In this document: in pieces, positions 31,930-43,700 of the stretch | Layout: every line of letters begins with the position of its first letter | Numbering within the stretch: position 1 is the first letter of the stretch | Assembly (NCBI GenBank): GCA_963971575.1 | Contig: OZ020617.1 | Location: 39,342,606-39,406,605 of the forward strand | Length of the DNA stretch: 64,000 nucleotides | Origin: Liopterus haemorrhoidalis | Taxonomy: Eukaryota > Arthropoda > Insecta > Coleoptera > Dytiscidae | Direction: 5' to 3' | Position numbers and translations under genes: made by a program | The notes under the pieces: model-generated | Seen by the model: only the letters and a program-made list of their open reading frames with translations | Database searches by the model: none | Told to the model about the DNA's origin: nothing

Positions 31930-32910
31930 AAGTGCAGCTGAAACTCATCTATTGCTATTGAAAACATATGGGAATGTGCTTATTCGAAAACAGTGTGTAG
32001 AGACTGGTTTCGTGGATTCAAAAGTGGAGATTGTGACGTTCACGACAAACAACAGCCAGGTCAATTGAAAAAGCCCAAAGATCAACAACTGCAAGCTCTA
32101 TTGGTAGAAAACCCTAGACAAATACTCAGAGAAGTGGCTCAACAGTTCTAGATCAATAAATCAACCATTTCACGACGTTTATGCACATGAATTGACCGAA
32201 AATATTAATGTTTATCGTTTAAACAACTCGATTTCTTTGCTTGCAAGGCATAAAAAAAAGATTTTCTTGTGGCGTATTGTGACTGGCGATGAAAAATTGG
32301 TATATTTCAACAACATGAAAAGCAAGATATAATGGTTTGATCAGGCCAACCATCAGTGTCGGCACCAAAGCGAAATATCCACGGTCACCAAGCATTGCTC
32401 TCTATTTAGTGGAACATGGAAGGTTTCGTGTATTATGAGCTGTTAAAACCAAAGTGATCGTTTCCTTTGGTTCGAACGTCGAACGATATCGACAACAACT
32501 AGAGCGTTTGAAATATAATTTGATGCAAAAACTACCATCAATTGCATCAGATCGCCAGAAAGTAATTCTTCTCCATGAAAATAATCGGCCCCATGTTGCT
32601 ATAGTCGTGAAACAAACACTGATGGAGCTCGAATGGGAGGTTCTCCCGCACCCCGCGTGTCCTATGGACCTGACTCCAAGCGATTACCATCTGATCCGAT
32701 TGATGCAACATGCTTTGGAAGATAAATATTTCCATAAATACGGAGAAGTCATAAATACGGAGAAATTGGGTTTCTGAATAGATTGGCTTAAATGAGAGAC
32801 CAATCTTTCGTCGGGGAATTCAACTTCTATCAGAAAAATGGAAAAAAAGTCAGACCTTTGAAGGCGAATACGTTGTTTAATGTATTCACGCAATTTTATA
32901 TTGAAATAAA
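31930..32910 (+). pseudogene. Mariner (DD34D type) transposase, decayed
   Basis: Pieces in order on the plus strand: an N-terminal region near 31975-32170 with weak helix-turn-helix similarity; a GDEKLVYFNN block near 32285 (GDEKWVxYxN); and a 107-codon open stretch at 32454-32777 with VERYRQQLERL, KVILLHENNRPHVA and PMDLTPSDYHLIRLMQHAL. In the second catalytic position Asp has become Glu (LLHENNRPH instead of LHDNARPH); the third Asp is kept in PSDYH. The C-terminal part follows out of frame. Inactive. Confidence 0.8.
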
Positions 32911-33783
32911 TACACAAAAAACACAAAAAAACACCGTCTTTCAATGCAACATGCTAATAGGATAAAAGTTTATTGAAAACAGACGCAAGTTGATGGTAAT
33001 GGGCTAATTATGTAGTGAAATACTGAATTGTTTATACAGGTTGTTCCTTCTAAGTGTGCTACCATTGCTATCTCGAGAACTATAAGAGCTACGAGGTTGG
33101 TTCAATTAGCAAAGAAATACCATTTTGCAAGTCTATTACAAAACTATTAACAAAAATTATTTATGATCAGTGGTTCTCCAAATATGGAACCCAAATTTCT
33201 TCTTTTAAATGCAAACATATTTTTTTTAAATATTTTTGTTGGGAAGAGAATTTTATTCTGAATTCGACGAATACACAGTTTAGTAACCTTATATCACAAG
33301 AATTTTGAGAAACAATGCATATTAAATTGACATTAATTTAAATCAAATCGCACAGGAATCAGCGTGCTATTAACGAAACAAATGAATATCAAAATTTATT
33401 GAACAGTTTAATTCTATGACACAGTACAATTTTAATTATAAATATTTCTTAAAATTTCCTCCATTCTTATTAATACATAATTCAATCCTTAAAAGTAAAC
33501 TTATGATTTGTTCATTTGTTCCATTCATAGCACGCTGATTCCTGTGCGATTTGATTTAAATTAATGTCAATTTAATATGCATTTTTCTCAAAATTTTTGT
33601 GATGTAAAGGTACTAAACTGTGTATTCGTTGAATTCACAATAAAATTTCCTTCCGAACAAAAATATTTAAAAAAATATGTTCTCATTTAAAATAAGAAAG
33701 TTGAGTCCCATATTTTGAGAACCACTGATCATAAAAAAAATTGTTAATAGTTTTGTAATAGATTTGCAAAATGGTATTTCTTA

Positions 33784-34716
33784 TTTTATTTTATTTTATT
33801 TTACATTGTTTGGAACACAAACAGGACAAACCCAGTGAAGTGTTCGCTATCAAATTTTTTACACAATTACATAAAAGGTGATAACAAATTATAACATATT
33901 AATGTATAAATATACAATTGAATAATGAATTGAATATTAAAATATAGAAGTATAGAACGGATAAAATGGAAAAGATATACTATCAGCCAGAACGTATGTG
34001 CTTTAATTTGTTAATACCTACAAAGGCATTTAAATTGAATTAAGTTTACGTTAATATCATTAGGTCAATATCTGAAAAATTATTATTATAAGAGGTGCAA
34101 AGTCTATTTATTACTAAATTATCGAATGATTTGGTGTTTGACAAGGGTTGATGAAAAAGTACCGTACCATGGTTATTGCATCTCGGAATTCGAAATGTTA
34201 TTAATGATAATAATTCATTAGAAGAAATATTATTAGTTACAACTTTATATAAGGTCAGCATGTCTGTAAGCGAGCGACGATCGCTCAAATGTAACATGTT
34301 AAAGGAAAGACATGCCGCATCATAGTTTACATATTCTGTAGAGGATTTATAGCAAAAATATTTAAAAGCTTTTTTTGAATTCTTTCCAATTGACTGATGT
34401 ACTGAAGATAGAAGATAATTAGGATTCCATACAACAGATGCAAAGTTTAAATGACTAAATACAAAGGAAAAATACAGTGACTTAAAGACAGTAATAGACT
34501 GAAATTTTTTAGTAGAACGGATTATAAATGCTAACCTTTTTAAGGCCTTACAACAGATGAAGTCAATATGACGGTCAAATAAGAGTTTTGAATCTAGAAG
34601 TACCCCAAGATCTCTCACACGGTTGGATGTTTGGAGAATTTTGTCGTTTAGGTTATAATTATATGTTATTCTAGTTCTATTTCTAGTAAAGGTTATAATC
34701 TGGGAGAAATCTTTTT
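33784..34716 (-). mobile_element. 5'-truncated CR1/Jockey-like LINE inserted in a foldback arm
   Basis: On the minus strand the LINE ends in a (TAAAA)n tail at 33784-33803 and begins, 5' truncated, at about 34716. The interrupted arm fixes both borders. It encodes only the RT C-terminal part. Confidence 0.82.
34046..34712 (-). pseudogene. C-terminal part of LINE RT
   Basis: Open from about 34712 to 34046 on the minus strand, longer than the ATG-based 190 codons. It starts KDFSQIITFTRNR, then NRVRDLGVLLDSKLLFDRHI (the block after the RT palm), FVFSHLNFASVVWNP, and continues to a stop. It is of the same general kind as 15121-15747 but a different family, with little close identity. The RT catalytic motifs are missing, so the product would be inactive. 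Confidence 0.8.
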
Positions 34717-34799
34717 AATCTTTGCTAATTTAACCAACCTTGTGGCTCTTATAGTTCTCTAGATAGCAATGGTGGCACACTTAGATTGAACAGCCTGTA

Positions 34800-35559
34800 T
34801 ATAGCTATAAGTTAATAAATAAATATTATCATTATTAATATAATGTTTTGCTGGGCCATATTCGTAAAATACGGGTTACAAATCAAAATGGCTAGAATTG
34901 GTAGGAAATTCGGGTCAAGGTATTTTGTAACGGTATATACGATAAGTCATATATTTCATAATAACTTTAAAATTACTCAGCAATAACGTCTGCTTTAACT
35001 TATCTAAACACATTAGCATATTAGTTTATCATTTGATTCCTCACCATGCATCAAATACAATATACCGCATTCAGTCGAGCAAACAAAGATTCTGAACAAA
35101 AGGGTAATATTTACGTAGTGCCGGTCCTGTAAGCACTGGAGATCCAGTATAATGAATTTCTATTTGTGCCTTTATTCTCTTTTTGTTCAAAAGTCCGTAC
35201 GTCTGTCAGATTTGAATCAAGTTATGTCAAGGATTAAATTGTTTCGGATTAAAATGTTAATTAAACAGCTATATAAACTGGGGGATGAAACAATTGTTTT
35301 AAGAAAAAATACAGAATGTTTGGTTGAATTTAGTAATAAAAGCTTTGGTCATTATATATATATGACGTATGTATAAAATGTAATTACTCTTAAATTAAAA
35401 CGATTATAATACAAGGAAGCGTAGATCTATACAATTTCAGTGGTACACCTACTTTGGACAGAAATAGTAGTCAAAATCAATTTGTAATTTTTGCAGGGTT
35501 TTTGGCGAAGTCCAACTTAATGCGTCCAGCGTGAGACTGACTTATCTACTAAATATATT
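34800..35559. other. No gene seen
   Basis: AT-rich. The 74-codon frame at 35152-35376 shows no recognisable domain. Confidence 0.4.
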
Positions 35560-36110
35560 TTTTAATTTTTCAGTGGGGTATCAAATGAAACTTCTTAACG
35601 CAGTGAGAAACAGGCAAATTTTTATTTTTACAGAATCATGTTTTTGTTATTTTCGCCAAAAATATATAAAAAAATTGTTGTCCACCATCTGAAAAAATCT
35701 CCATAATGTACATTGATAAAAACCGGAATAGTTGAATAGGTATTTTTGATGAGATTAGTTTTTCGAAAAATACATTTTTTTTTGTGTTGTAGAAAAAAAT
35801 AATTATTTTCTTAAAATTGGACGTGTGGGATAAAAAAAAACTTAAAACGTAGATTGAGGAACGAGAAATAGTGTCTATTTTAGTAGATTAAGTATCTAGA
35901 AATTTTTTATTAAATTTAATTTTTTAATTTTTATTTTTTCCAGAAATGAACTAAAAAAATCACTGTCCCGTGCACTTTAACACTAAGATTAAACTAAAAA
36001 TCTGAAAAAATTGTACATTGATCTAAACCGGAACCGTAGAACATGAATTTTTGATCAGATTTCGTTTTTGGAAAATATAGCAGTTTTTGCGTTTTTGAGA
36101 AAATTAATTA
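35560..36110 (+). repeat. Two diverged core units of the GTCT repeat family
   Basis: GGGGTATCAAATGAAAC begins a unit that reaches AATGTACATTGATAAAAACC, GGAATAGTTGAATAGG and TTTTTGATGAGATTAG near 35700-35770. A second version, TTGTACATTGATCTAAACCG with TTTTTGATCAGATTTCG, follows at 36010-36070. These correspond to the cores at 38460-38720, 54735-55000 and, on the minus strand, 51310-51560 and 51930-52320. Confidence 0.7.
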
Positions 36111-37129
36111 TGTTTTTTATTCATGTCTAAATTATGGCTAAAAATTTGACATAAAATTTTTTACATTTTTTGTATTTATGGCTAAGTTAATGTGTGTCTT
36201 TTTTTAAATTAAAGCTTTAATAAAAAAATAACAGCTGAGAATCGAGTTCAAGTATATAGAAAGTAGTGTGTAGTGTATCGCCTACAGGTTGTATCGTATT
36301 ACACGTCGTGTTTCAACCTATTGTTAGAATTACTTTAGTTTTTTGTTTTTAAGGTATCAAAGAGTAATTAATCATTTATAGTAAAGAAATACTTATAAAA
36401 GAAATAACACATTGTAAATAATGAGATATACGTTTCTGAAATTGAAATAAATAAAGCCATTTATCAATATATTTCTTATTAATTTAATAAAGGCTTGAAT
36501 ACGAAGCAATTGCAGAAAAAAACGTTGGAATTTTTTCATTTACATTTTGTTGTGACGAAATTTTTGCAAATTATTTAAATTTTCGGTTTAAAATGTGGCG
36601 CAGTTGGTTTATGAGTCATTTAATAGATATTACCAAATTATATTTTATTACTAATTTCCTTCCACACATTTCAAAAGTATTTTTACAATTTCATTTATTT
36701 TACAACCTTAGTTATTTTACAAGTTTTATATTTTACAAACATTCACGTACTTTTCCTTCACCCAAGAGATATTTTTACCCCAAGGAGGTCATAAACCATC
36801 TTCTCACTACGACAAACGATCCCTCTTGTTAGCAGCATTGGTCAGTTACCGATAAATCTCCTTACAGTCAACATCATGTTAGTCCAAATACAAAATCATT
36901 TAAAACTCCAACACTGGCATTTTTTATTTAAAATCCTGCATTCACAATAATTCCACAAAAAAAAAAAAAAAAAAAATGGAAGCTCTTAGTACTCAAATAA
37001 TGAATAAAAATTACTATCAAAAAACTGTTGTTTTTTGATAGTGACTTTAATGTGATTTTAAGGTGACTTTATAGTGATTTTAATGTGACTATAGAACAAA
37101 TTAGACATACAGTTTTATGCTACTTCTTA
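36111..37129. other. No gene seen
   Basis: AT-rich DNA with an 18-bp A-run near 36958. The 79-codon frame at 36593-36832 is unrecognised. 37028-37090 has imperfect repeats of the type GTGACTTTAATGTGATTTTA. Confidence 0.4.
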
Positions 37130-37190
37130 CACTTATTAAATACCTACATAATCCTGAAATGTGTGAAAATTCACGCTTCACAAAAAATGT
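37130..37190 (+). repeat. Solo copy of the GTGTGAA...TTCACAC module
   Basis: ACTTATTAAATACCTACATA, then CCTGAAATGTGTGAAAATTC and ACGCTTCACA. It is one of at least seven copies in the window, here without the GTCT part. Confidence 0.65.
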
Positions 37191-37219
37191 TTGGTATTTT
37201 TATATTCTCTGTAACAGGC

Positions 37220-37685
37220 ATTAACGTTTAGTCAGTCAGATTAATCCGAGCAATCCGAGTGCTCCCGATTCGTTCGTAAAGTCGGCCGTAGCGTACACAT
37301 TAGCTTATTTTTAGTTAATCCGATTGATCCGCCGGAGCAATTCGAGTATTTCCAAGCAATAGCGTGGGTAAATTGAATCTTACAGCCAATTGGAATGTAT
37401 TGAAAACATAGCGTAACAAAATATACGAAATGAATACTCTTTGTTATAGAATTCTATTATTAGTAATAAACTCATATTTATAAAACAAAATGCGGTAGCA
37501 GTTGTAATCAACGACAGAAATTTGACAGTTGCAATTAGCGCGAACGTCACCAGGCGTCACTAATTGACTTCAGACAAATATTGCTTACGAAAATGTTAAT
37601 AAAAACCGAGCAATCCGACTAATCTTATGACGTCACCAGATCAATCTGAACCATCTTGTGGATTGAATAAGCGTAAACGTCTAAT
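37220..37685. mobile_element. Possible MITE with imperfect inverted ends
   Basis: ATTAACGTTTAGTCAGTCAG at the left and, reverse complemented, ATTAGACGTTTACGCTTATT at the right share the outer part and an inner ATTAATCC/ATTCAATCC. A CCGAGCAATCCGA phrase occurs near both ends (37235, 37606). No coding. Superfamily unknown. Confidence 0.45.
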
Positions 37686-38218
37686 AACTCCAAAAATTTT
37701 GAAAATTCATGTACTCTTTTCATGTTTGACACAAAATTTAATTATCGACATCTATGTTTGCAACTATGAAGTGATTTTATCGAATATGCAGTAGGCATTG
37801 TAATCCAGCGTAGAGACACAGTTGTCCAGTTCAATAGATTGATTAATCGTTCTGATATATTACATATGTAGAGGAATTGCCGTTTCGGGAATTAGATTTG
37901 GTGGCCTTTATTAACGCCGACCATTACTAATTCACCAATACAAGATCAGAACTAACAGTGTTCTTGTTTCGCGAATTAATTAAAATCAATTATGTAAGAA
38001 GCAATAATATTATATTTTGTATGATTATAACTGTATTTCATATGTATTGACCAGCTGAAGAACAAATAAATAAACAAATAATTAATAGGTTTCCAACGCC
38101 TAGATACGCGCATTGGGGCAGAGAAGGTAAGTTCTGTATTTTTAGACCGCCGGACATAGATATGAAAGCCACGTGGTCAGTGTGACGTTTCGACCAGCTA
38201 AAGAACCCGTTTATTTTT
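37686..38218. other. No gene seen
   Basis: No domain-bearing frame. GACCAGCTRAAGAAC occurs twice (38050 and 38193), each followed by an AT-rich run, and may mark an old short repeat. Confidence 0.35.
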
Positions 38219-38769
38219 AGAGTTTTGTAGGTATGACCAAAACACCCTTATACCGTCAGTTGTCGTCTGTCTGTCTGTCTGTCTGTCTGTTCGGTAAAAA
38301 ATGCAGCCAAACGGCTAAACTTAGAGAGTTGAAATTTGGCATGCTTATACAACTCTTGACCCGCACATAGAAAAAATACTAAAACATCTAAAAAACATAT
38401 CCCCCTAAAAATAAAAACAAATATTTCCTGATCGAAAAAAAAAATATTTAAAAAAAATTCTGATTAGGGTATCAAACTAAAGCCCTTAGTACGTGAATTA
38501 ACGATCAAAATTTTATTTTTGCAAAATAAATAATTTTGATTCGATTTTTGCCAAAATCGTGCAATAAAAATTTTGTCCCACACCCTGTAGCCTAGATGGT
38601 TTAAACTAAAAATCGGAAAATATTCTAAGTAATGTACATTGGTGTCAACCGGAATAGTACAACAGGAATTTTTGATCAGATTATGTTTTCGGAAAATAAC
38701 GCATTTTTTGTGTTTTTTGGTTGATGATTTACAAAAGTTATAGTCATGTAACAACCTAGACTAGAAGAC

Positions 38770-38840
38770 ATATCATGGTGTAATGGTTAGCATACTCGCT
38801 AGCTACCCAGAATTTTAGGTACCCTCCCTGTCAGGGGAGA
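38770..38840 (+). other. tRNA-like segment inside GTCT copy A
   Basis: TGGTGTAATGGTTAGCATAC is a strong match to a tRNA D-arm (pol III A box, TRGYNNARNGG). The T-arm/B-box side (CCTCCCTGTCAGGGGAGA) is decayed, and a T-rich run follows. The corresponding positions in copies B and C also carry tRNA-like sequence. It is not a functional tRNA: the stems do not all pair. Confidence 0.55.
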
Positions 38841-39029
38841 CAATTTTATTTTTTTCCGTTTTTATTTTTTTTAAATTAGTTTGTCAAAATTCTAGTTATA
38901 TTTTGGCAAATGTTGCATTTATTTTTTAAGAGCGTAAATTTAATAATCAGTTGGAATATTGGAATTATATTTTCAATCTATATATAAAATTTCTTACTAC
39001 ATAAAAAAATACTGCACATATTTAGAAAC

Positions 39030-39393
39030 GGGAGAGAGTGCTATGACTTTCAGTGAGTGACATGTGAATTGTATTTTGTCTATAATTCGAAGGTAATCAC
39101 TAAAGTTATTTATATATACTATCACATCTTTTTTATTAAAACATACCCTATCTATGAAAATAATATCCTATATTATTTTCCACCCACACATTTATCAATA
39201 AACAATAACCAAACTTTTATAACCACACTGACATAAACTCAAATTTGACATATACAGACGAAGAACACGTCAGACTCACCCGGTAAAAGGGGGCCGGTCA
39301 GTACCGCTTTTGGCCGGATTTTTTAATCCGACAAAGCAATGCTCAACGTGTATAAACATAGTGCATTGCCGTAATTAATATTTATTAATAAAT
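39030..39393 (+). promoter_or_regulatory. LINE 5' leader, presumed internal promoter
   Basis: The 364 bp between the element start and the ORF1 ATG. In I/Jockey-type LINEs the promoter lies inside the transcribed leader near the first bases; that role is inferred from the family. The segment has a C/A-rich part around 39180-39290 and CAGACTCACCCGGTAAAAGG near 39269. I see no TATA box at a fixed distance, as expected. Confidence 0.45.
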
Positions 39394-40761
39394 ATGTTTT
39401 CGACAATGCAAGCAAACGAGCCAAATTCAAACCAAAATAATTCTTCAACTAATAACATCTCAACCTATAACACTACAAATACTACAAAAACATTTGCAAA
39501 TGCAATTAAAACCAACAAAATGAACCTTCCAAACCGTGAACAAGCGATTGTCATGGAAACATCTCAAGATATACCAACCGAAAAGTATGTATACAAGATC
39601 GGAGATATAGTAGGGCCCCAAAATATAACACATGCATCCAAAATATTTAATAAAAGACTATGTATTTTTTTATCGAAAAAAGATTTAGTCCAAGAGTTGT
39701 TAAATAATCACAAAACAATAAATGTTGAAAATCAAACTGTTGAAATTAGAAGATATGTGAACCCAGCACAAAGAATAATTATATCCAATGTATGCCCGTC
39801 CATCCCAAATGAACTTATTGAACAATCGTTAACATCTAGTGGTATCAGAATGGTATCACCTATCACCTCACTTCGTGCAGGAATTGATCGTGCTGAATAC
39901 AAGCATATTCTAAGCTTTAGAAGACAAGTATTTATTCCGTCGGAAGAAGACAAACCAATACCAAGCAGTGCTGTCATTTTGCATGACGACCTTCAATACA
40001 GAATATATTTTACTCTGGATACTGTATGCTTTCAGTGCAACGAAAAAGGTCATATAGTAAAAAATTGTCCAAATAAATCCAACAATTCAAGTGACACATC
40101 CAACGATACTGCGACAACAACCATCAACAACACGTTAACAAACACAAATGAATATTACGTAGATAATGTAGGAAAATCAAGCCAAGATGATACTGAAGAG
40201 AAAGAAATACACCCTGAAGAAAATTCTAACCAAAATAAACAAAATCAACCTATAGAGGAACATAGAATTCCGGAAAATCACACAACCCCCATCTCAAATC
40301 TAGGTAACCCAAGAAAACGTTTGCAATACTCAAGTGGTTCAGAAGAGGAGATAATATGCCAAGATGATATACTACAATCTCAATCCACCCAAAATCCTAA
40401 ATCACAATCTACTCAAAAGGAGAAAAACAATTCCGAAAAGAATAATACAGAAAAAAATAAACCAAAACCAAAAAAATACAGATCTGAAGAAGATGAAGCC
40501 CTGACGCCAATAAAGCTAGAAATGGAAAACAACCCATCACATTACCCTCTTACGTATGAAAAATTTAAACAATTTCTTGAAAAGGTACAAGGCTCGTCGG
40601 AACACCTAAAAATAGCAAGGGAATTTACAAAAGACATATCAGGATTATTACTATCAATCAAAGATTTACACACCTTCCTAGATGACAGACCTACTAAACA
40701 CCGTTTCACCAGGTTAGTAAATCGTATCAAAGAGCAACTTACCGCAGAAATAAACAACTAA
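39394..40761 (+). CDS. LINE ORF1, gag-like nucleic-acid-binding protein
   Basis: A 455-residue product expected to bind the LINE RNA and act in the ribonucleoprotein. The N-terminus is Asn/Thr-rich and low in complexity (residues 1-40). The middle is a folded region leading to one CCHC knuckle, CFQCNEKGHIVKNC, at residues 212-225 with the spacing C-X2-C-X4-H-X4-C. Residues about 228-370 are a polar, disordered-looking tail with repeated Asn, Gln, Ser and a KKYRSEEDE cluster. Residues 380-455 are more hydrophobic and may be an interaction segment. Only one knuckle is present; I-factor-type ORF1 proteins often have three. The ATG at 39394 is the first in frame. The stop is followed by ORF2 in the same frame after one codon. 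Confidence 0.9.
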   Translation: MFSTMQANEPNSNQNNSSTNNISTYNTTNTTKTFANAIKTNKMNLPNREQAIVMETSQDIPTEKYVYKIGDIVGPQNITHASKIFNKRLCIFLSKKDLVQELLNNHKTINVENQTVEIRRYVNPAQRIIISNVCPSIPNELIEQSLTSSGIRMVSPITSLRAGIDRAEYKHILSFRRQVFIPSEEDKPIPSSAVILHDDLQYRIYFTLDTVCFQCNEKGHIVKNCPNKSNNSSDTSNDTATTTINNTLTNTNEYYVDNVGKSSQDDTEEKEIHPEENSNQNKQNQPIEEHRIPENHTTPISNLGNPRKRLQYSSGSEEEIICQDDILQSQSTQNPKSQSTQKEKNNSEKNNTEKNKPKPKKYRSEEDEALTPIKLEMENNPSHYPLTYEKFKQFLEKVQGSSEHLKIAREFTKDISGLLLSIKDLHTFLDDRPTKHRFTRLVNRIKEQLTAEINN

Positions 40762-40764
40762 ATC

Positions 40765-43700
40765 ATGGCCTTAATTCAGTGGAACTTAAATGGATTTTAT
40801 TCTCACCTTCCAGAACTTCAACAAATAATAACACAAGAAAACTGCTACTACATTTGTTTACAAGAAACTCGCCTTCGAACTAATCAAGCTTCAAACTTAA
40901 AACAATATACACACTTTAGAAAAGACCGTATTAACCAAAATATCGCTAGCGGTGGAGTAGCTATCTTTGTCAAAAATTCCATATACGCTGAAGAAATAAA
41001 TTTAACAACTGACATTGAGGCAGTGGCTATATCTACTATTGTACCCAGCATGTCAAAAATCACTATTTGTAACATATATTTACCACCTAACAAAAATTTC
41101 ACTGTACAACAGTTAGAATCAGTCATAAAGCAATTACCACCGCCTTTCATAATTGTCGGGGATTTCAACAGTCACAATACTTTGTGGGGTTCAAACAAAA
41201 CAGATAACAGGGGTAAGAAAATAGAAAAACTACTCAACGACAATATAATAATTCTAAACAATGAATCGCCGACTCATTTTTGTGCTAAAACTGGAAGTTT
41301 TTCGAATATAGATTTGTCAATATGTGAAGCGTCAATAACACCAAACTTGATCTGGGATGTTCTCCCACTTGCGTGGGGTAACGGCCATTTACCGATAAAA
41401 ATAAACTTTCCTCAAACCAAAGAGCAGCCACAAGGAACCAAATGGAATATGAAAAACGCAAATTGGGAACAATTTAAAATTTTAACTACAGTAGAGTCCA
41501 CAGAAATACCAGAAAATATAGAAATAAATGTAGTAGTAGAACAGTTTACACATCTCATACATCAAGCTGCAATAGAATCAATTGGGTATAAAATGGACAT
41601 CAAATCCAAAAAATGTGTTCCATGGTGGAATAAAACATGCAAAGATGTAACAAAGCAATTAAAACGAGCATTGAATAAATATAAAAAGAATAAAAATATA
41701 GACAACTTGGTGCACCTAAAACAATGTAGAGCTAGAGCGAGAAGAGTCATTTTAGAAAGTAAGAGAAGATCATGGGAACAATTCACAACAACAATAAACC
41801 CTACGACCCCGCCGTCACAGATATGGGATAAAATTCGGAAAATAAAAGGAACACGAGCATCAACTGTAACCACAACAATTTTCAAAAACGGTAAAACTAT
41901 TACATCTCCTCAAGATATAGTTGAAGAATTTGCTGATACTTTTCATTTCAATTCATCTGATAATAATTATAATAGTACATTTTTAAACTACAAAAATACT
42001 AGAGAAAGAGAACATCTACTCCACATAGAAGAATCAGAAAATAACGTGAATAAAGCTTTTACAGAAAATGAGTTAAGATTAGCAATCAATAACCTAAAAG
42101 ACAACAAATGTCCTGGGCCAGATAGCATCCCAGCTGAATTTATAAAACAGCTACCTGAGACTGCAGTTAATCATCTTTTACAAATATACAATTACATATG
42201 GAAAAATAAAGTTTACCCAATCACATGGACAGAAGTCACCACTTTTCCAATACTCAAACCCAATAAAGACAAAACAAACACAGATAACTACCGACCCATA
42301 TCTGCATCAAACATCCTTAGCAAAATATTACAAACAATGGTCAACAACCGATTAATATGGTACTTAGAATCAAATAACTATCTGAATGTAAGCCAATCTG
42401 GTTTCAGGAAAAATAGATCCACCATGGATAATATCTTGCTTCTTTCGACAGAAGTACAAAAAGCCTTTAAAAACCAACAAAGCTCAATTGCACTTTTTTT
42501 TGATCTACGGAAAGCATATGATATGACTTGGCGATACCATATACTAACATCTATGCAGGATTACGGGCTAAATGGACAGATATTACATTATGTTAAAAAT
42601 TTTTTAGAAAATCGTACATTTAAAGTTAAAACAAACAGATACATATCAGAACTAAGAACTCAAGATAACGGGGTGCCTCAAGGAGAAATAATTAGCGTTA
42701 CGTTATTTCTAATAGCAATTAACAGCATTTTTCAGTACATACCAAATAATGTAAAAGCATGTTTGTTCGCTGATGACTTGGTGATTTACTGTTCCGGTAA
42801 AAATCTACATACCCTAAAAAGACAACTACAAGAGGCAATAAATAACTTGGAAAATTGGTCTAATATAAGCGGCTTCCAATTCTCTCACACAAAAACTAAA
42901 GCTTTACATTTTAACAAAAGACAATATAACAAAATAAATCCTATATTAAAACTAAATAATAACAAAATTGAATACGTCGACAAAATTAGATTCCTTGGAA
43001 TTACTTTTGATAAAAAATTGAACTGGAAAGAACATATAACCCAACTTAAAATTGAATGCTCGAAACGCTTAAACATTTTGAAAACTTTAGCACACCACAA
43101 ATGGGGAGCTAACAGAGAAACCATGTTAAAAATATATCATGCATTAATTCGTTCCAAATTGGACTATGGGTGTATGGCTTTTCAACAGGCAAAAAGGACA
43201 TATCTTAGTATTTTAGAGCCAATTCAAAATCAAGCAATACGTATCTGTACAGGTGCAATGCGAACTAGTCCGATAGCGAGTATTTTGTGTGAGGCAAACC
43301 AAATCCCTCTTGATTATCGTAGAACACAATTTACACTTTCTTACATCACTAACTTAGCCTATAATCCTAATATACCATTATTCAATGAGATTTTCACGAC
43401 AAATAATGAAATAGTCTGTTTAAAAGATGATCTCCCAATACATAGCAAAATTTTACAACAATTTTCTGATTTAAATATCTCGTTTCCGAACATACTGTCA
43501 TACATACCAAACCGAATTCCACCTTGGATCATTCACTCACCACAAATTATACTCAATCTAACTAAGTACCCAAAGGACACAACCCATCCAAATACTTACA
43601 AAAAGGCATACCTCGAATTAATGGACAAATTCAAACAATTTCATGCCATTTATACTGATGGTTCAAAAATAAACTCTAAAACGGGAGCAGCAGTCGTTTT

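Larger units (their letters stand above)
33037..34797. mobile_element. Foldback element with about 350-bp arms, split by a LINE
   Basis: The left arm, 33037-33386, is the inverse of 33511-33783 joined to 34716-34797. Both ends start CAGGTTGTTC or its near copy, with TA outside (33035-33036, 34798-34799). Shared phrases include AAATACCATTTTGCAA, GATCAGTGGTTCTC and GCACAGGAATCAGCGTGCTA. The loop is 33387-33510. The right arm is interrupted by the minus-strand LINE at 33784-34716, and the arm sequence continues exactly on its other side. No transposase is coded. Confidence 0.88.
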
